A DNA stretch of 64,000 nt, from the NCBI GenBank assembly GCA_038373865.1, contig JAXGGA010004446.1, positions 24,354 through 88,353 of the forward strand, written 5' to 3'. The position numbers were made by a program, and so were the translations under genes. Shown one piece after another: positions 45,383 to 56,800 of the stretch (within the stretch, counting starts at the first letter, position 1; every line of letters begins with the position of its first letter). A model generated the notes under the pieces. The model made no database searches, had not been told where the DNA came from, and worked only from the letters and a program-made list of their open reading frames with translations. This DNA comes from Uloborus plumipes. Its lineage: Eukaryota; Arthropoda; Arachnida; Araneae; Uloboridae.

Positions 45383-45563
45383 CAGGCTCGTCATTTAGGG
45401 GGTCAGGGGGGTCGGTTGCCCCCCCCCCCCTGGCTTTGAGAAATCAATTTATTTACAAAGAAGTGAGCGTGGTTTTTGATAGTTTCCAATGAAATTGCAT
45501 TATGGTTTGGATCCTTTGCCACTCCTCCCTCCTTCGATAAAACTTGAAATGACTGGCCTGATA
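45383..45563. repeat. hAT-type MITE copy in the right arm
   Basis: Mirror image of the copy at 43439: from CAGGCTCGTCATTTAGG through a poly-C run and GGCTTTGAGAAATCAAT to GAAATGACTGGCCTG. Same orientation as the copy split at 37090-38684. Confidence 0.78.
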
Positions 45564-46073
45564 GATACGTAAGTAAAATAATCATTAAATATATAATGTA
45601 ATAGTTAATATGAAATAAAAATTATTAATAATTATGTATTTATCAACAATTAATAAACTTTATATATCGTATTTTCTGACCGGTTGACCTTGAATTATGC
45701 TCCAACCGCACGCTCTCGGCCCTGTATCTCGAAAACGATTCGACGTACAAAAAAATTTTAAATACAAAAGTTGTAGGGAATTTAATCCTCTACAATATTT
45801 TGAATATATATAAATAGTAAAAAACCCACAGGGAACGATATATTTGCGAAAATGTGCAAAAATTCGATTTTTGTGACCTTTTGACCTTGGATTTTAATAG
45901 ACGCACACACCCCACCGTTTGTAGGTTTTGAGACCCCGTTTAGGATGTCAAAATGCAAGTTTATACGAGTTTATAGCTTGTTATCTCACATTCCGAGATT
46001 TTTTCCTAATTTGACTGGACTATAAAGATAGTAAGATTAACTAAATTTTTTTAGAGTTTTAATTAAGAAATTA

Positions 46074-47879
46074 CTAGCGGTACCCGCACGGCTTTGCCCG
46101 TGGTATAAAATTAAAAGTTCATTTGTAAAAAAATGATATAGCAGAAAAAAATACTCTATTTTAATTATAATTCAACTATAATTCCTTCAAAGTATGATAT
46201 AAAAATTTGGTATGGACCCTACACTACTTCCTTTTACGTGTAAATTTCTTAGTAGATGCCTTAAGTGCTAAAATAGTGCTTGAAGTGAGTAAGATAACAA
46301 TTCAAACATTTGCATCCCTAGTTTGCCACGAAACAATGCAAAAAAATGTTTTACAATGATTAATCTCCTAAATATCGCCGATTTTAACATCATTCAGTAG
46401 ATTTTTCGCAAAATATCGCCAATAGCGCCAAATTGAACCCAAAAAAATTTTTTTTCGCTAAATTTATTGCCAACTTGGCGATATGTCGCCAAATTGGCGT
46501 CAAACACTTGTGACCAAAAGCTTGGCGAGATATCGCCAAGTGGTCGCGCCAATTCATATCACTTTGGTCTGCATTGAAAGCCCTGATTACCCCATAAAAG
46601 GGGTAAATCACCCCCTTGGGGACATTCGAATGCAACCCCAAAGATAGGTGCACAAAAATAAGCCAAAAGAAAAAATAAGAAAAATTTTGTTGCTCACAGA
46701 AACCAACAGAAATCTTACCAAAGTTTAAAAGAAGAAGAAAGTTTTCTTTCCTAACTTCAAAAACAAAATAATACATTTTCCGAAATGACATACTTTAGAA
46801 AGAACGTTGCAATATCGCAATAAGATAGAAGTAAATATACTGAAATAGAATTGAATGCCAAATTGTAAAAAAGTCGCCAAAAAATAATTTTTAATATTGT
46901 CTTTCATTATTTATTAAATGCAATTATTGCTGCAAATTACAGTCCAACAATAAATAATCACATTGCAAAAGTATATTTGGAGCAATTTTTTCTTTTAAAC
47001 TCAACTGATCCTAAAAATTTTAAGTATTAGTCATAGAAATTTCGTGCATTATTCTTCACAATGATAATAAAAACAATAAACATCGACAAAGATCAACCAG
47101 CAAACGATAAATTAAAAGCTAAATTCGTTCACTCAAGCCATTTGCTGCAATTTATATTGAAATAAATTAATAATGAAGTAAAATATGTTTTGCAGACGAT
47201 AAATTTAGAATGGTATCCTGTATTTTAAGGAAAGGACTCGATTTCTCATTTGATTGACAGGTGCCATCTTATCACGGTTTTTAATATTTCATTTGACTAA
47301 TTTTAATAAGGCTTGGAGTTTGGATTGTTACAAAAACAAATACATTTTTAAAATTATTAAGGGAAAAAGAACGAAATAAAAACGTAACCATGGTAACAAC
47401 ATGAAAAGTTGATTTCCGTTGATAAAATAATTCATTTCATCTCTATTTTCAAACAAATTTTATTCGCGAGCAAAGCCATTTTAGAATCGTTTGGCTTGCT
47501 TTACTGAAGGTAAGCCTTGAATTTCGGGATTCTAAAAACAATTGTTACAGCTCTCCTGATGATCGTAGAAACTTCGAAAAAACGTCATTTTGTGCAGAAA
47601 ATTTCAAGCTTTCGAATGACATAAGACTTGAAAATGTGTATGGAATATTTCTTCCCTATTTTATCGAATTTCCTCTAAGAATTCGAATAGAAAAAGAACG
47701 AAATGGAATGTTCGAAAAATCGCTTCGAGGTGCAAAACTACATGCTACAAACTAATTTTGTGCCAAGTGGCATGAAAATCGACCGAACGGTTTTGGCGCT
47801 ACGCGCGTGACAGACAGACAGAAAGAAAGAAAGAAAGAAGGACAGACAGAACCACCTTCAGCTTTATTATTAGTAGAGA
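46074..47879 (-). mobile_element. Helitron, non-autonomous, minus strand
   Basis: Read on the minus strand it starts TCTCTACTAATAATAAAGCT after A (47880) and ends with a GC-rich hairpin (CGGGCAAAGCCGTGCGGG) about eleven bases before terminal CTAG (46074-46077), followed by T. This is the Helitron signature at both ends and the A/T insertion site. About 1.8 kb, without Rep or helicase domain. The stretch 47810-47853 is a (GACA)n(GAAA)n repeat. Its internal part 46917-47275 is related to sequence around 53485-53700 and 58206-58475. Confidence 0.8.
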
Positions 47880-48156
47880 TTTACTTATTTGATTTTATGC
47901 GTTTTTGTTCTAACCAGAATTTTACAGAAACAGTCTTTAAAATTATTTTTACGTAATATTTTGAAGCCTTTTGGTCTTGACATTTATTTAAGGTGAAAAT
48001 TGACCTGTTTCCTTCTGTCTGTTTCATATTCTCATTTAAAAAAAAGAAAAAAAACTGTGGCATTCCGGGAGTGCCGGTAGAAGTGAAAATTTGAACAATT
48101 ACATCTGCATTTTTACGATTTTTCACCTATCTCAAAAAATGACAACATGTACTCAC

Positions 48157-48882
48157 GAGGGCTGCGGAGTCGGAGGAAAAATAGTCGACTCCGACTCCGG
48201 CATTTTAAAACTTCCGACTCCGACTCTCGACTCCTGCTTTCCCCCTCCCCCCTCCAAATGTAAAGAGGGAAAAACCCTAAACAAAGGTTGAAATATTAAG
48301 TCCATTTTTAAAAGTTTCAGTTTTATTCATGGTCGTAGCCAGGACTCAGTTTAGGGGGGGGGGCAGCAAGCAGGGGTATCCCAGTTGGAGGTCATGGAAG
48401 GTCATTGTGACCTCTCAAAAGTTCAATTTTCTCGAATTCTCGTAGGTAATTTCACCATATTTACCTCAATTCTCGGAGCTCTCTACGACCTCCCAAAAAA
48501 TCCATTTTCTCCAGAGCTAAAGACAAGTGCCGCTCTTGTCATTTGACTCCGTACAAAACGAATCCTTTTCTTGGAAAATGGCAAAACTTTATTTTAACAC
48601 ATTGCATTTTTGCCACAAATATATTTTTATTCACTTGCATAAGCCCAAACATAGCATTTCGTTTCACAAAGCAGACCAGCCATTTTGAAGCCGTTTTTAA
48701 TGATCCTAGATGCTTAGGATTTGGACATTGGAAGCTGAAAATTTGTATATGTTAGTTTCAAAGATATATTTTCACCTCCATAAAATTTCATCCAAATCGG
48801 GGGTGGTCGGAGTCGGCATGTTTTTCAGTGTCTCCGAATCCGACTCCGACTCTTCGACTCCGACTCCGATTCCGCAGCCATG
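48157..48882. mobile_element. hAT-like element with CTCCGACTC repeats
   Basis: 726 bp with 8-bp flanks GTACTCAC (48149-48156) and GTACTTAC (48883-48890), one mismatch. Inverted ends: GAGGGCTGCGGAGTCGG on the left and CATGGCTGCGGAATCGG on the opposite strand at the right. Both ends run into repeated GACTCC units, and a GTAGCCAGGACTCAG plus G-run stretch lies inside. No transposase frame. The eight-base duplication supports hAT. Confidence 0.78.
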
Positions 48883-48891
48883 GTACTTACA

Positions 48892-49908
48892 TCTATATCT
48901 ATAAAAATGAGTGTATGTATACTTGTTCTCTATACAAATCCACAGTTTGCGTCAGATTTTAATCAAACTTGACACAGAAGTTCCTTGATACCCTAGAATT
49001 CTCATAGGCGGGATCTTGAAATTTAAAAAATCTAAAAAGCTCAAATTCAAGTTTTTTGTCAAGAAATGACCCTTTTATAGAAATCTAGCCTATTATAAGG
49101 CCTATTTTTTTAATCGACATGAGCCTTTAGGTTACAAATTGATGAAATTTATGGTATTTAAATCTTAGCATTTTCCAACAAAGATTAAAATTAAAACAAT
49201 GAATTTTCATTTCAAGGCTCACCTATTTTATTTTAGCATGAAATAAGTCAAAAACAATTAAACTGCTTTTTTTTTCTTTTCAACTGATAGAGATAAACCT
49301 TTAAAGCGAGAAAGTAATTTATTTCTGATTTATCAACCTTTCTACCTCGAGACTCGGAAACAACGAATAAGAAAAACATAAATTTTTGAATTGTAAGTAT
49401 ATTTAGCTACCACTCTGCAAAAATGCCTCCGAAGAAACGGAAAGCAATAGGACAAGTTCATCCTAAGGCAAAAAAAAAACGGCTGAAAAACGTGAAAATG
49501 AGTCCTGAGGAGAAAAATCGAAGACTAGCGACAGTGCATATTAGAGATATGACGGCTAGAGCATCAGAAAGCAATGAGCAGCGTGAGTATCGTCTAAGAG
49601 ATTTAAGAGATAGAGCAACTAGATCAAGACAATCGGAGACAGTGAGTGAGCGTCAGTTTCGTCTAAAAGAACAACAAGAGAGAACTACTACATCAAGACT
49701 ATCGGAGACAGTGAGTCAGCGTCAGTTTCGTCTAAAAGAACAAGAGAGAACTACTACATCAAGACTAAATTTACTTATTCTTGTGCCTGAAGGTGAAACT
49801 AAGAACGTTGTTTATGAACAAGTTTTGCGTTAAATTTTTATTACAATTTTTTGAGAAGCTAAAGTTTTATATTAATACGCACCCGGGCAACGCCGGGTAT
49901 AAAGTTAG
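48892..49908 (+). mobile_element. Helitron, internally deleted, plus strand
   Basis: Begins TCTATATCTATAAAAATGAG after A (48891) and ends with hairpin CCCGGGCAACGCCGGG (49882-49897) and terminal TTAG before T (49909). TTAG is a one-base departure from the usual CTRR. It starts right beside the target duplication of the hAT-like element. It contains the open frame at 49423. Confidence 0.82.
49423..49833 (+). CDS. Internally deleted Helitron Rep/helicase remnant, still open
   Basis: 136 codons starting at the first ATG of the block. The N-terminus MPPKKRK is lysine-rich and could act as a nuclear localisation signal. Residues about 45-114 hold three arginine-rich repeats of about 23 residues; the two best read SETVSERQFRLKEQ and SETVSQRQFRLKEQ, a pattern found at the start of many Helitron-coded proteins. 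From about residue 116 it continues LLILVPEGETKNVVYEQVLR to the stop, which resembles the extreme C-terminus of the Helitron helicase (SRV...LYIL-PEG-TKNVVY). So the ORF seems to join the first and last pieces of the protein in frame, with Rep and helicase domains deleted. No catalytic activity is expected. Confidence 0.65.
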   Translation: MPPKKRKAIGQVHPKAKKKRLKNVKMSPEEKNRRLATVHIRDMTARASESNEQREYRLRDLRDRATRSRQSETVSERQFRLKEQQERTTTSRLSETVSQRQFRLKEQERTTTSRLNLLILVPEGETKNVVYEQVLR

Positions 49909-49909
49909 T

Positions 49910-50803
49910 ACACTATATAATTACATACTTATGTACTGTGTCTCGGTAAATGTAACGGGGTTGTTAGTTCAACTGTTTTTTCTCATATCAAAAAATGCCC
50001 AACTTCTCAAAAAACGTTTTAACTTCAAGATGTCGGCAACGGTAACAGTGTCTGCAGTTCAATTGTGTTTCCCCATGTCAAAAAAAACTCCATATACGAA
50101 GTTTTCCCTTCAAACACGGTTTTGACATTGTTCAAATATGAATGTACTGTCTAAAATTTTTTCGTGCGACCTCCGCCGTATCTGCGCATGCTCCAAGTCT
50201 CTTTGAACTTTCTCGAAATAGGGGGAAAAGCAACGAGGAAGTAGTAAGCGACCAAAAGCTGAAGGCATCGGGAAGTGCGCATCCTAAACCTATCTCCCCT
50301 TTTTCAGATGGCAGCGTCCGTGACTGCCAGGCGCACAAAACGCAAACAGACAGTATTGTTAAACTGCTTTAAATATTGCCGTCTTGTATGCTTGAATTTA
50401 AAAGCGATTTTGAAGAAGTATGCAGTGAAAAAAAGTCTTAAAAAATGTACTGAATATATGCTCGAAGAAGTTAAGCCACGCAACATTAACCCTTTTATGC
50501 CCTATTTATTATTTAGTATAAGCGGGACTCAGAAGTCCCTCTTATATTAATTTAGAATTATGAGTAACAAATGGCTGGAATCATGCTAAAGCTTTTAAGT
50601 ACCACTCCTTGTACTTTGCTGAGAGGCTAACACATGGTACTTGCGATCAAAAACAATTTTCTTAGGGGCTTAGGGTGCTCCAGACCCTATTATTTTTATT
50701 TTTTTTTACTCGGTTTATATGCTGTTTAATGTATTTTCAACTGAAAAAAAAAAAAAAAAAAAATTCAAAAATTTATTGTTAAATTAATTTGGGACATAAA
50801 TTG
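49910..50803. other. Intergenic DNA with one piggyBac-like end
   Basis: TTAACCCTTTTATGCCC at about 50489-50505 followed by GGGACTCAGAAGTCCC resembles the terminal layout of the element at 4886 (CCC end plus a GGGAC hairpin), but no partner end was found. Frames at 50132-50372 lack any domain. Confidence 0.4.
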
Positions 50804-50807
50804 TTAA

Positions 50808-51405
50808 GGGGTCACAGTACCTCAAAAATGACTTTAGGGCATGCATACTATGTGTTCTAATGGAAAAGCAACACTTTAACGTGCTTTTCTCGATGGCTAG
50901 TTTTTAGTGTTTCTATGTTACTGGAAATGCAAAGGAATTTTTTCTATTAAAGATACAACTTTAAAGCAATATTCTTTGATTTCAGGATAATATGTTTAAC
51001 AAAAATGTGCATTGAATTAAATTCTTCATAAATTACTATTGTTTTTAGAACTTGTTAAACTTTGAAAAGCAAAATTTTCTAAGATTTTTTTACATAAAAA
51101 GTCACAAAATATTTTCAAATAAATATATAAGAAAATGAATGCACATATTTTTAAAGGTAACTCTTGTGATCGTTTAGCAAAAAGAATTTTTGAAATTAAG
51201 GCAAAAACAAAAAAAAAAAAAACCTTAGGGTTTTTTAAAAAATTGAAATTCTCTTAAATTTTTCAAATTTTCCAAAAACATATGCAAAATTTTTAATATT
51301 TTGAAGCAAATTATTGATTGCTAAATAAGTGCAGAAACAAAGATTTCAAAAAATTACATTTTTCACGTAAATTTAAGAAAATTGTTCAAAAGGTACTGTA
51401 ACCCC
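50808..51405. mobile_element. TTAA-flanked element with GGGGTCACAGTACC ends
   Basis: TTAA at 50804-50807 and 51406-51409 enclose 598 bp. Inverted ends: GGGGTCACAGTACCTC on the left and GGGGTTACAGTACCTTTT on the opposite strand at the right. AT-rich interior, no frame. A fourth TTAA family in the window. Confidence 0.75.
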
Positions 51406-51409
51406 TTAA

Positions 51410-52070
51410 ACTGCTATTTAGATTCAACAATGTTATTCTCCTAGACTCTTTTCTTTTCGATTCAATACTTAAGCTATTGGAATTACTTAGACAAAAGGCT
51501 TTAATCATTTCGTTAAATATAATACGCTAGCCAAAAATGCTCAAATGATACATTGCCGCATGTAATGAATACCATAAACGTCAGCAGTAGCCATTTGGGA
51601 CACTTCCGGCAATTTCCGTTTTGTAAAAGACATCATGAATACATTCTTTGCTTGCCGCCGTCACTTTTGACAGTAATATAAGCGTTGAAACAAGGTTATT
51701 GTAAATTTTGTCTTTGAAACAAGGTGTTTCGTAAGCAGCGAAATCTCAGGAAAGATTCAGGATGCAAATGAAGCAAATTTCCGTCTAACAGCGCAACATT
51801 TCTTTAAAGAATGATTTTTAAAATATGGAAAGTCCACAACAAGTTTGTAAATTGTTTGTCTTTTAAAAAAATTAGCATTTTGATTTTGTGTATAATAATT
51901 ATGTGAAACTTTTATTTAAAAAAAGCTATTTTAAGAGATATTAAAATTTGCTCCTTTAAATAATAATGCTTTCAATGTATTTTGTGAAAATAAATTTTTG
52001 GTTCAAAGTTGCAAAAATATTAACCGTTTGTTTAAAAAATAAATAAAAATGCAAAAATAAATTCAACATA
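51410..52070. other. AT-rich intergenic DNA
   Basis: No feature recognised. Confidence 0.4.
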
Positions 52071-52245
52071 CTGTAGGCCCCGCTTAAACGATTACTGTCG
52101 GTTCCAAGAAATATTATTCGATTAAACGGGGTATTCGATTAAGCGGGGATCTTTAACATTACGTCTATGACATCGGTTCCGAGATATTTTATTCGTATAA
52201 GCGGGGTATTCGTTTATCCGTTACCCGATTAAGCGGGGACGATAG
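52071..52245. mobile_element. Small pogo/Tigger-like MITE
   Basis: 175 bp flanked by TA (52069-52070, 52246-52247). Ends CTGTAGGCCCCGCTTAAACG and, on the opposite strand, CTATCGTCCCCGCTTAATCG. Internal copies of CGATTAAGCGGGG and related strings repeat the end motif four to five times. End sequence and TA target fit the pogo/Tigger branch. Confidence 0.75.
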
Positions 52246-53484
52246 TATTTGGAAAACTGAAAATTGCAAATGTTTTCAATATTTATATCCTGGTTTAAAT
52301 CATAGCATTAAAATTTGTAGCTACAAAAGGTTTATTGTTTTTTTTTTTTTTTTTAATTTACCAATAATATTCTAATTTACCCTAAGATAATATTGAAGTA
52401 TATACAAACTGCTTGGGTTTGACATCCAGAGCCTGAAGTTTTGTCCTTATTATAGAATTATCAGTCTAAAATAGTCAATAATCGAGCAGGTGACTGACGC
52501 CTCCTGATTAAAGCTGATATTATCTTCAAAAATGCAAATAAACATGTTAAGATTTAATTACTGGGTAGCACTATCTTTCTTCATACAATCACTCCCCCCC
52601 CCCTCCAACATTAATTTTGTCACTAATTAATTTTTGTTTTGATATTGCTCCATATCTAAATAATTACTCATTTTATGATGCATGTTTAAAATAAAAGGAA
52701 AGAAAATTCAAATAAATGTACACATTATCCAATCATAGGAAATTTAAGCATTATCTTACTTACATTTTTCAACACAAGACTTTCAATACACCAATAATGG
52801 AATAAGCAACATTTTTGGAGATCCAAAAATGTTGATAACGACCAAAAAAAAACTTAGTGCACGGGCAAGAGGCCAAATAAAATTGTGAAGCTCATCTTGT
52901 AAAAGGGTGGTATAAGCTTTGGGTAGCATACTGCAAGTTACTACCGTCAATCTAGAACTGAATTAGAACCATAAGCGTATACCAACATCTAGGTCATAAG
53001 ATCCAGAGACCACAGTTGCCTATAGGCTATGGATATTACGAACTTAACAGTCGGGAATAGTAACTAATTAAGCAAGTGGTTGTCAGTGGCTTTGACGAGA
53101 TGGCACTTGACTCCTCCTTTTTTCAGAATTGTCCATTTTCATGATGGGGTGATACGCAGATGGAAATTGAAGAATGGGATTCGAAATTCTGGTATTGGTT
53201 GTAGAACTTTAAGATGTGACTTTGCTCAACTCTAATACGTCATTCAATTTAAGGAATAATTTAAAGAGATAAAACATTTTAATTTTGCACGGTCAAGGCA
53301 GATGTCTCATTGGACAGCTCATAGTCTACGTAAGTGGGTGGGTCTTTGTTTCACCACTCCCTGCACCATTGGTCCAGGACAGCAACGAATCCGAGAATTT
53401 ATTTGAATTGTAAATTAGAGTTGCGAAATTAGAGTTGCAATAAAGAATATGCTGCTCGTAATTTTTACTTTTTCGCTAACTAAA
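52246..53484. other. AT-rich intergenic DNA
   Basis: A C-run near 52591 is the only simple feature. No gene or repeat ends recognised. Confidence 0.4.
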
Positions 53485-53850
53485 TGCAATTACTGCTGCA
53501 AATTAGTCCAAAAATAAATAATTACATTGCAAAAAATCATTTAGTGCACTTTTTTTCTTTTAAACTCAACTGATCCAAAAAAATTAAGTATTAGTCATTG
53601 AAATTTTGTACATTTTTCTTCATAATGATAATAAAAACAACAGACATCAACCAGCAAACGATAAATTAAGAGCTAAATTTGGTCACTCGATCCATTTACG
53701 GATCATTCCATGTCAAGTGATCCAACGTTTTTTACCTTACATTTTTGTATTTCTTTCAAATTTGGCTCATCAACTGTACCCCTTGAGGTAATCAAAAGTC
53801 TCAATTTTTAGATTTTATCTCTATTATTTTTTCATTTATGAGACTTTGAA

Positions 53851-56800
53851 CTTTGGAAAAACCCTCGTTTTTCCATGGATAAAGGAACATAAAAGGGACC
53901 ATAACTCGACACCAAATATAGATAGAATAATTTGGTAAATGGCATTTTTAAGTACGTTAGTTGCCGCTTAATCTGATATGCAACATGACTAATTTGATAA
54001 AAACTTTCTTTTTCAAAAAATGAAATTTAAATTTCAAATTTAAATTTCTCGAAAAACATATAATGAATTTTTCTCAAAAAATTCTCAAAAATTTTTGTGT
54101 ATTTTATCTATGTTTGTACAAATTTTTAGATTGGGATCTCAATGGGATCATATATTTTTTGAATTTTTGAATAAAACTGTATAGGAAAAAATGATATTTT
54201 TTAGATTCTATCTATTAAAATACTAAGTTATCTTGCTTGTGATGGTCTAAAAAGTAGTGAACAAACATAAATATGTTTAAAGTGAGCTTGCATGAGCTTA
54301 TAGATTTGTCAGGTTCATCCCCTCAACCCTTCCTCCCCCGCACAACCACTCTTGTTTAATTCAAAACTGTTCAAAATGTTAAAAAAACTCTTTGATACAA
54401 AATGAGTATTAAACTTATTTAAAGTTGGTAAATGGGTTTCCTTATAACTAGACGAAGTATCCTCTCCTCCACCCAAATATACCATTAACGCTGTACTATT
54501 ATGACATCTAACCTGGGGATTGAATTGACTATTATTTTTACTCTAGGTAAGTAAGCTAGCATTAACTTGTAAATTGGTCAGCTCCCCCTCCCTTCTCCCC
54601 GACCCAACCATTTTTTCCGCCGAACTGTTTCAAATGCTAAAAAAAAAAAAAAAAAAACCTTTTTGATACAAAATGAACAGTAAACTTATTTAAAGTTGGT
54701 AAATGGGTTTCCTTATAACAAGGCAAAATAAAACCCTTCCCCCACCCAAATATACCATTAACGCTACACTAATATGACGTCTCACCTGGGGATTGATTTG
54801 AGGAATATTTTCCCCCAAGGTATATATTGTTTTTCACACACAGACGAAGTGTTTCTTTTTTGCAATCCGACCTTCACAAAGTGTACTTCCATTCAATATC
54901 TAAATTTAAACTTATGATTCATTTCATCCGCTCCCCCAGCACCAATCTTCAATTTTTCAGGAAGAAAAGAAACGGTTCTTCCCAAGATCATAGCAAACAG
55001 CAAATAACATTGTTTCCCCTTGTTATCATTATATTTTCCCATTATTTTCACACAAAACTGAAAAGAAATCAAAGTATCAGGTTATATGTCAGTCCCCATC
55101 ACTGCCTTTCCTTTCTCTTATTGGACAAAGCTTATGAGCTAATAGGAAAGAGTAACAAACAGAACAAACTGAAACACTACCAGACATCAGTAAAGACTAA
55201 GGCTTTGAAATGGGGTTAGGCGGGATGATAAAAAAATAAAAGTTTGGAGCGGGAAGGTAGGAAAAGGGGAGGAGCAATCTGTACAGAAGTTAAACAACAT
55301 GAGAGGTTATGATCAAAAAAGCAGTGTTTGTTTAATATATGTATATAGATCTATCTTGCTGCATTACTTTCCTTTACAACAAAATGAAAAAGTACACAAA
55401 CAATTAAAAAAATTAAATAACAGCTGCACACAAGATAATGTGGGAAGATAGTATTTTGATTTATTTTCAGTTTTGTGCGAAAAGAATAGAAAAAACTATG
55501 AGAACAATTAGAAACAGTGCTATTTTGCTGTTTGCTATGATCTTGGGGCGACCCATTTATTTCCTCCCTTCAAAATTGAAGATTGGTGCTGGAGTAGGAG
55601 ATGAAATAAATAATAAAGTTAAATTTCAGATATTGAATGGAAGTACACTTTGAAGTTCAGATCGAAAAGAAACACTTTGTCCGAAAAACAATATGTATAC
55701 CTAGGGTGAAAATAATCCTCAATTCAATCCTATGGTATATTTGGGTGGGGAGGGGGATACTTCGTCTAGTTATAAGGGAACCCATTTCCCAACTTTAAAT
55801 AAGTTTACTATTCATTTTGTATCAAAGAGTTTTTTTAAAAAACAATTTTGAACAGTTTTGAAAAAAAAAAAAGAGTGGTTGTGAGGGGGAGGGAGGGGGT
55901 AAGCGCTATCATTCAGGGCCCGAATGATTGCAAGATCTTCTCGGTTTGGTTTGCCCTGTATGACGTACGTGTTTATTTAAAATTAAAAAAAATAATAAAA
56001 ATAAAAATACATAAAGAATCACATGGAGTAGGTTACATAATTTTGAATAGTCTTGGATACATAAATTAACATAGAATAAAAATGAAAACAAACAAGGGGG
56101 ATGAACCTGACAAATCTATAAGCTCATGCCAGCTCACTTTAAACATATTCATGTTTATTTACTACTTTTTAGACCATCACAAGCCTGACAACTTAGTATT
56201 TAAATAAATGAGATCTAAAAATGAGCCAATATTTAGAAAAGTGCCAATTTGAAGTTGGAGTTTTCTGAAAAAAAAATTTTTTGCAGAAAAAAACTAATAT
56301 TGGATTTTAAGTCTAAATTGGGTCTAAATGCAAGAAAATAAAAGGGGGGAGGTCAAGGAAGTTATTTACCCCCTCCTTAGATTACTCAATTTTAAGCCGT
56401 TACAGATCTGATGAATGTTACATATCTGATGTTAATATGAGCTACATATTTGAGTTTATGCTTTCAGTTTTCGTTAACATCTCTAAATATGATATCATTT
56501 CTTTGAATTTTTAACATAGAATCAAGATAATTATAATAAAATATATATATTAGGCTAAAAAATCAAATTTCATTATAAAAAAGCATTTCTTGGAAATGAA
56601 AATGAGCGATAAGGTTTTTAGATAAAATAAATTATGAGGTTACCAAATCCAAGCTAATAAAACATTTGTTTTGTTTTGAAACAACACACAACTTCAACTT
56701 TTTCAACACACAACTCTGCTGCTTGCTTTTCTTTAATTAGTTGCAGGAAATTTAATTTCTTGATCGGAAATTCAAATTTAGCATGCTAGTTATTATCTAG

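Larger units (their letters stand above)
42960..46022. mobile_element. 3.06-kb fold-back DNA element with 1.16-kb inverted arms
   Basis: The outer ends TAGTCCAGTCAAATTAGG are inverted and flanked by TAA on both sides (42957-42959, 46023-46025), suggesting a 3-bp duplication. The arms 42960-44115 and 44866-46022 are reverse complements with scattered changes and small gaps, differing in length by one base; the 750-bp spacer is unique. Each arm contains an old hAT-type MITE and the 3' end of a cysteine-rich gene, and the spacer holds an upstream part of that gene. So the element looks like two head-to-head copies of one transposon end, with the coding ends inside the arms. Confidence 0.8.

Noticed and set aside
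46390..46791. 133-codon minus-strand frame
   Set aside because: Lies within a non-autonomous Helitron over the GGCGATA cluster; composition is Phe/Leu-rich from AT bias and no motif is present.
50132..50372. Overlapping 68- and 76-codon frames on both strands
   Set aside because: Higher GC makes both strands open by chance; no homology pattern or splice context.
54827..55219. 130-codon frame in the left palindrome arm
   Set aside because: Its mirror in the right arm is broken and the sequence has no recognisable domain; likely chance.
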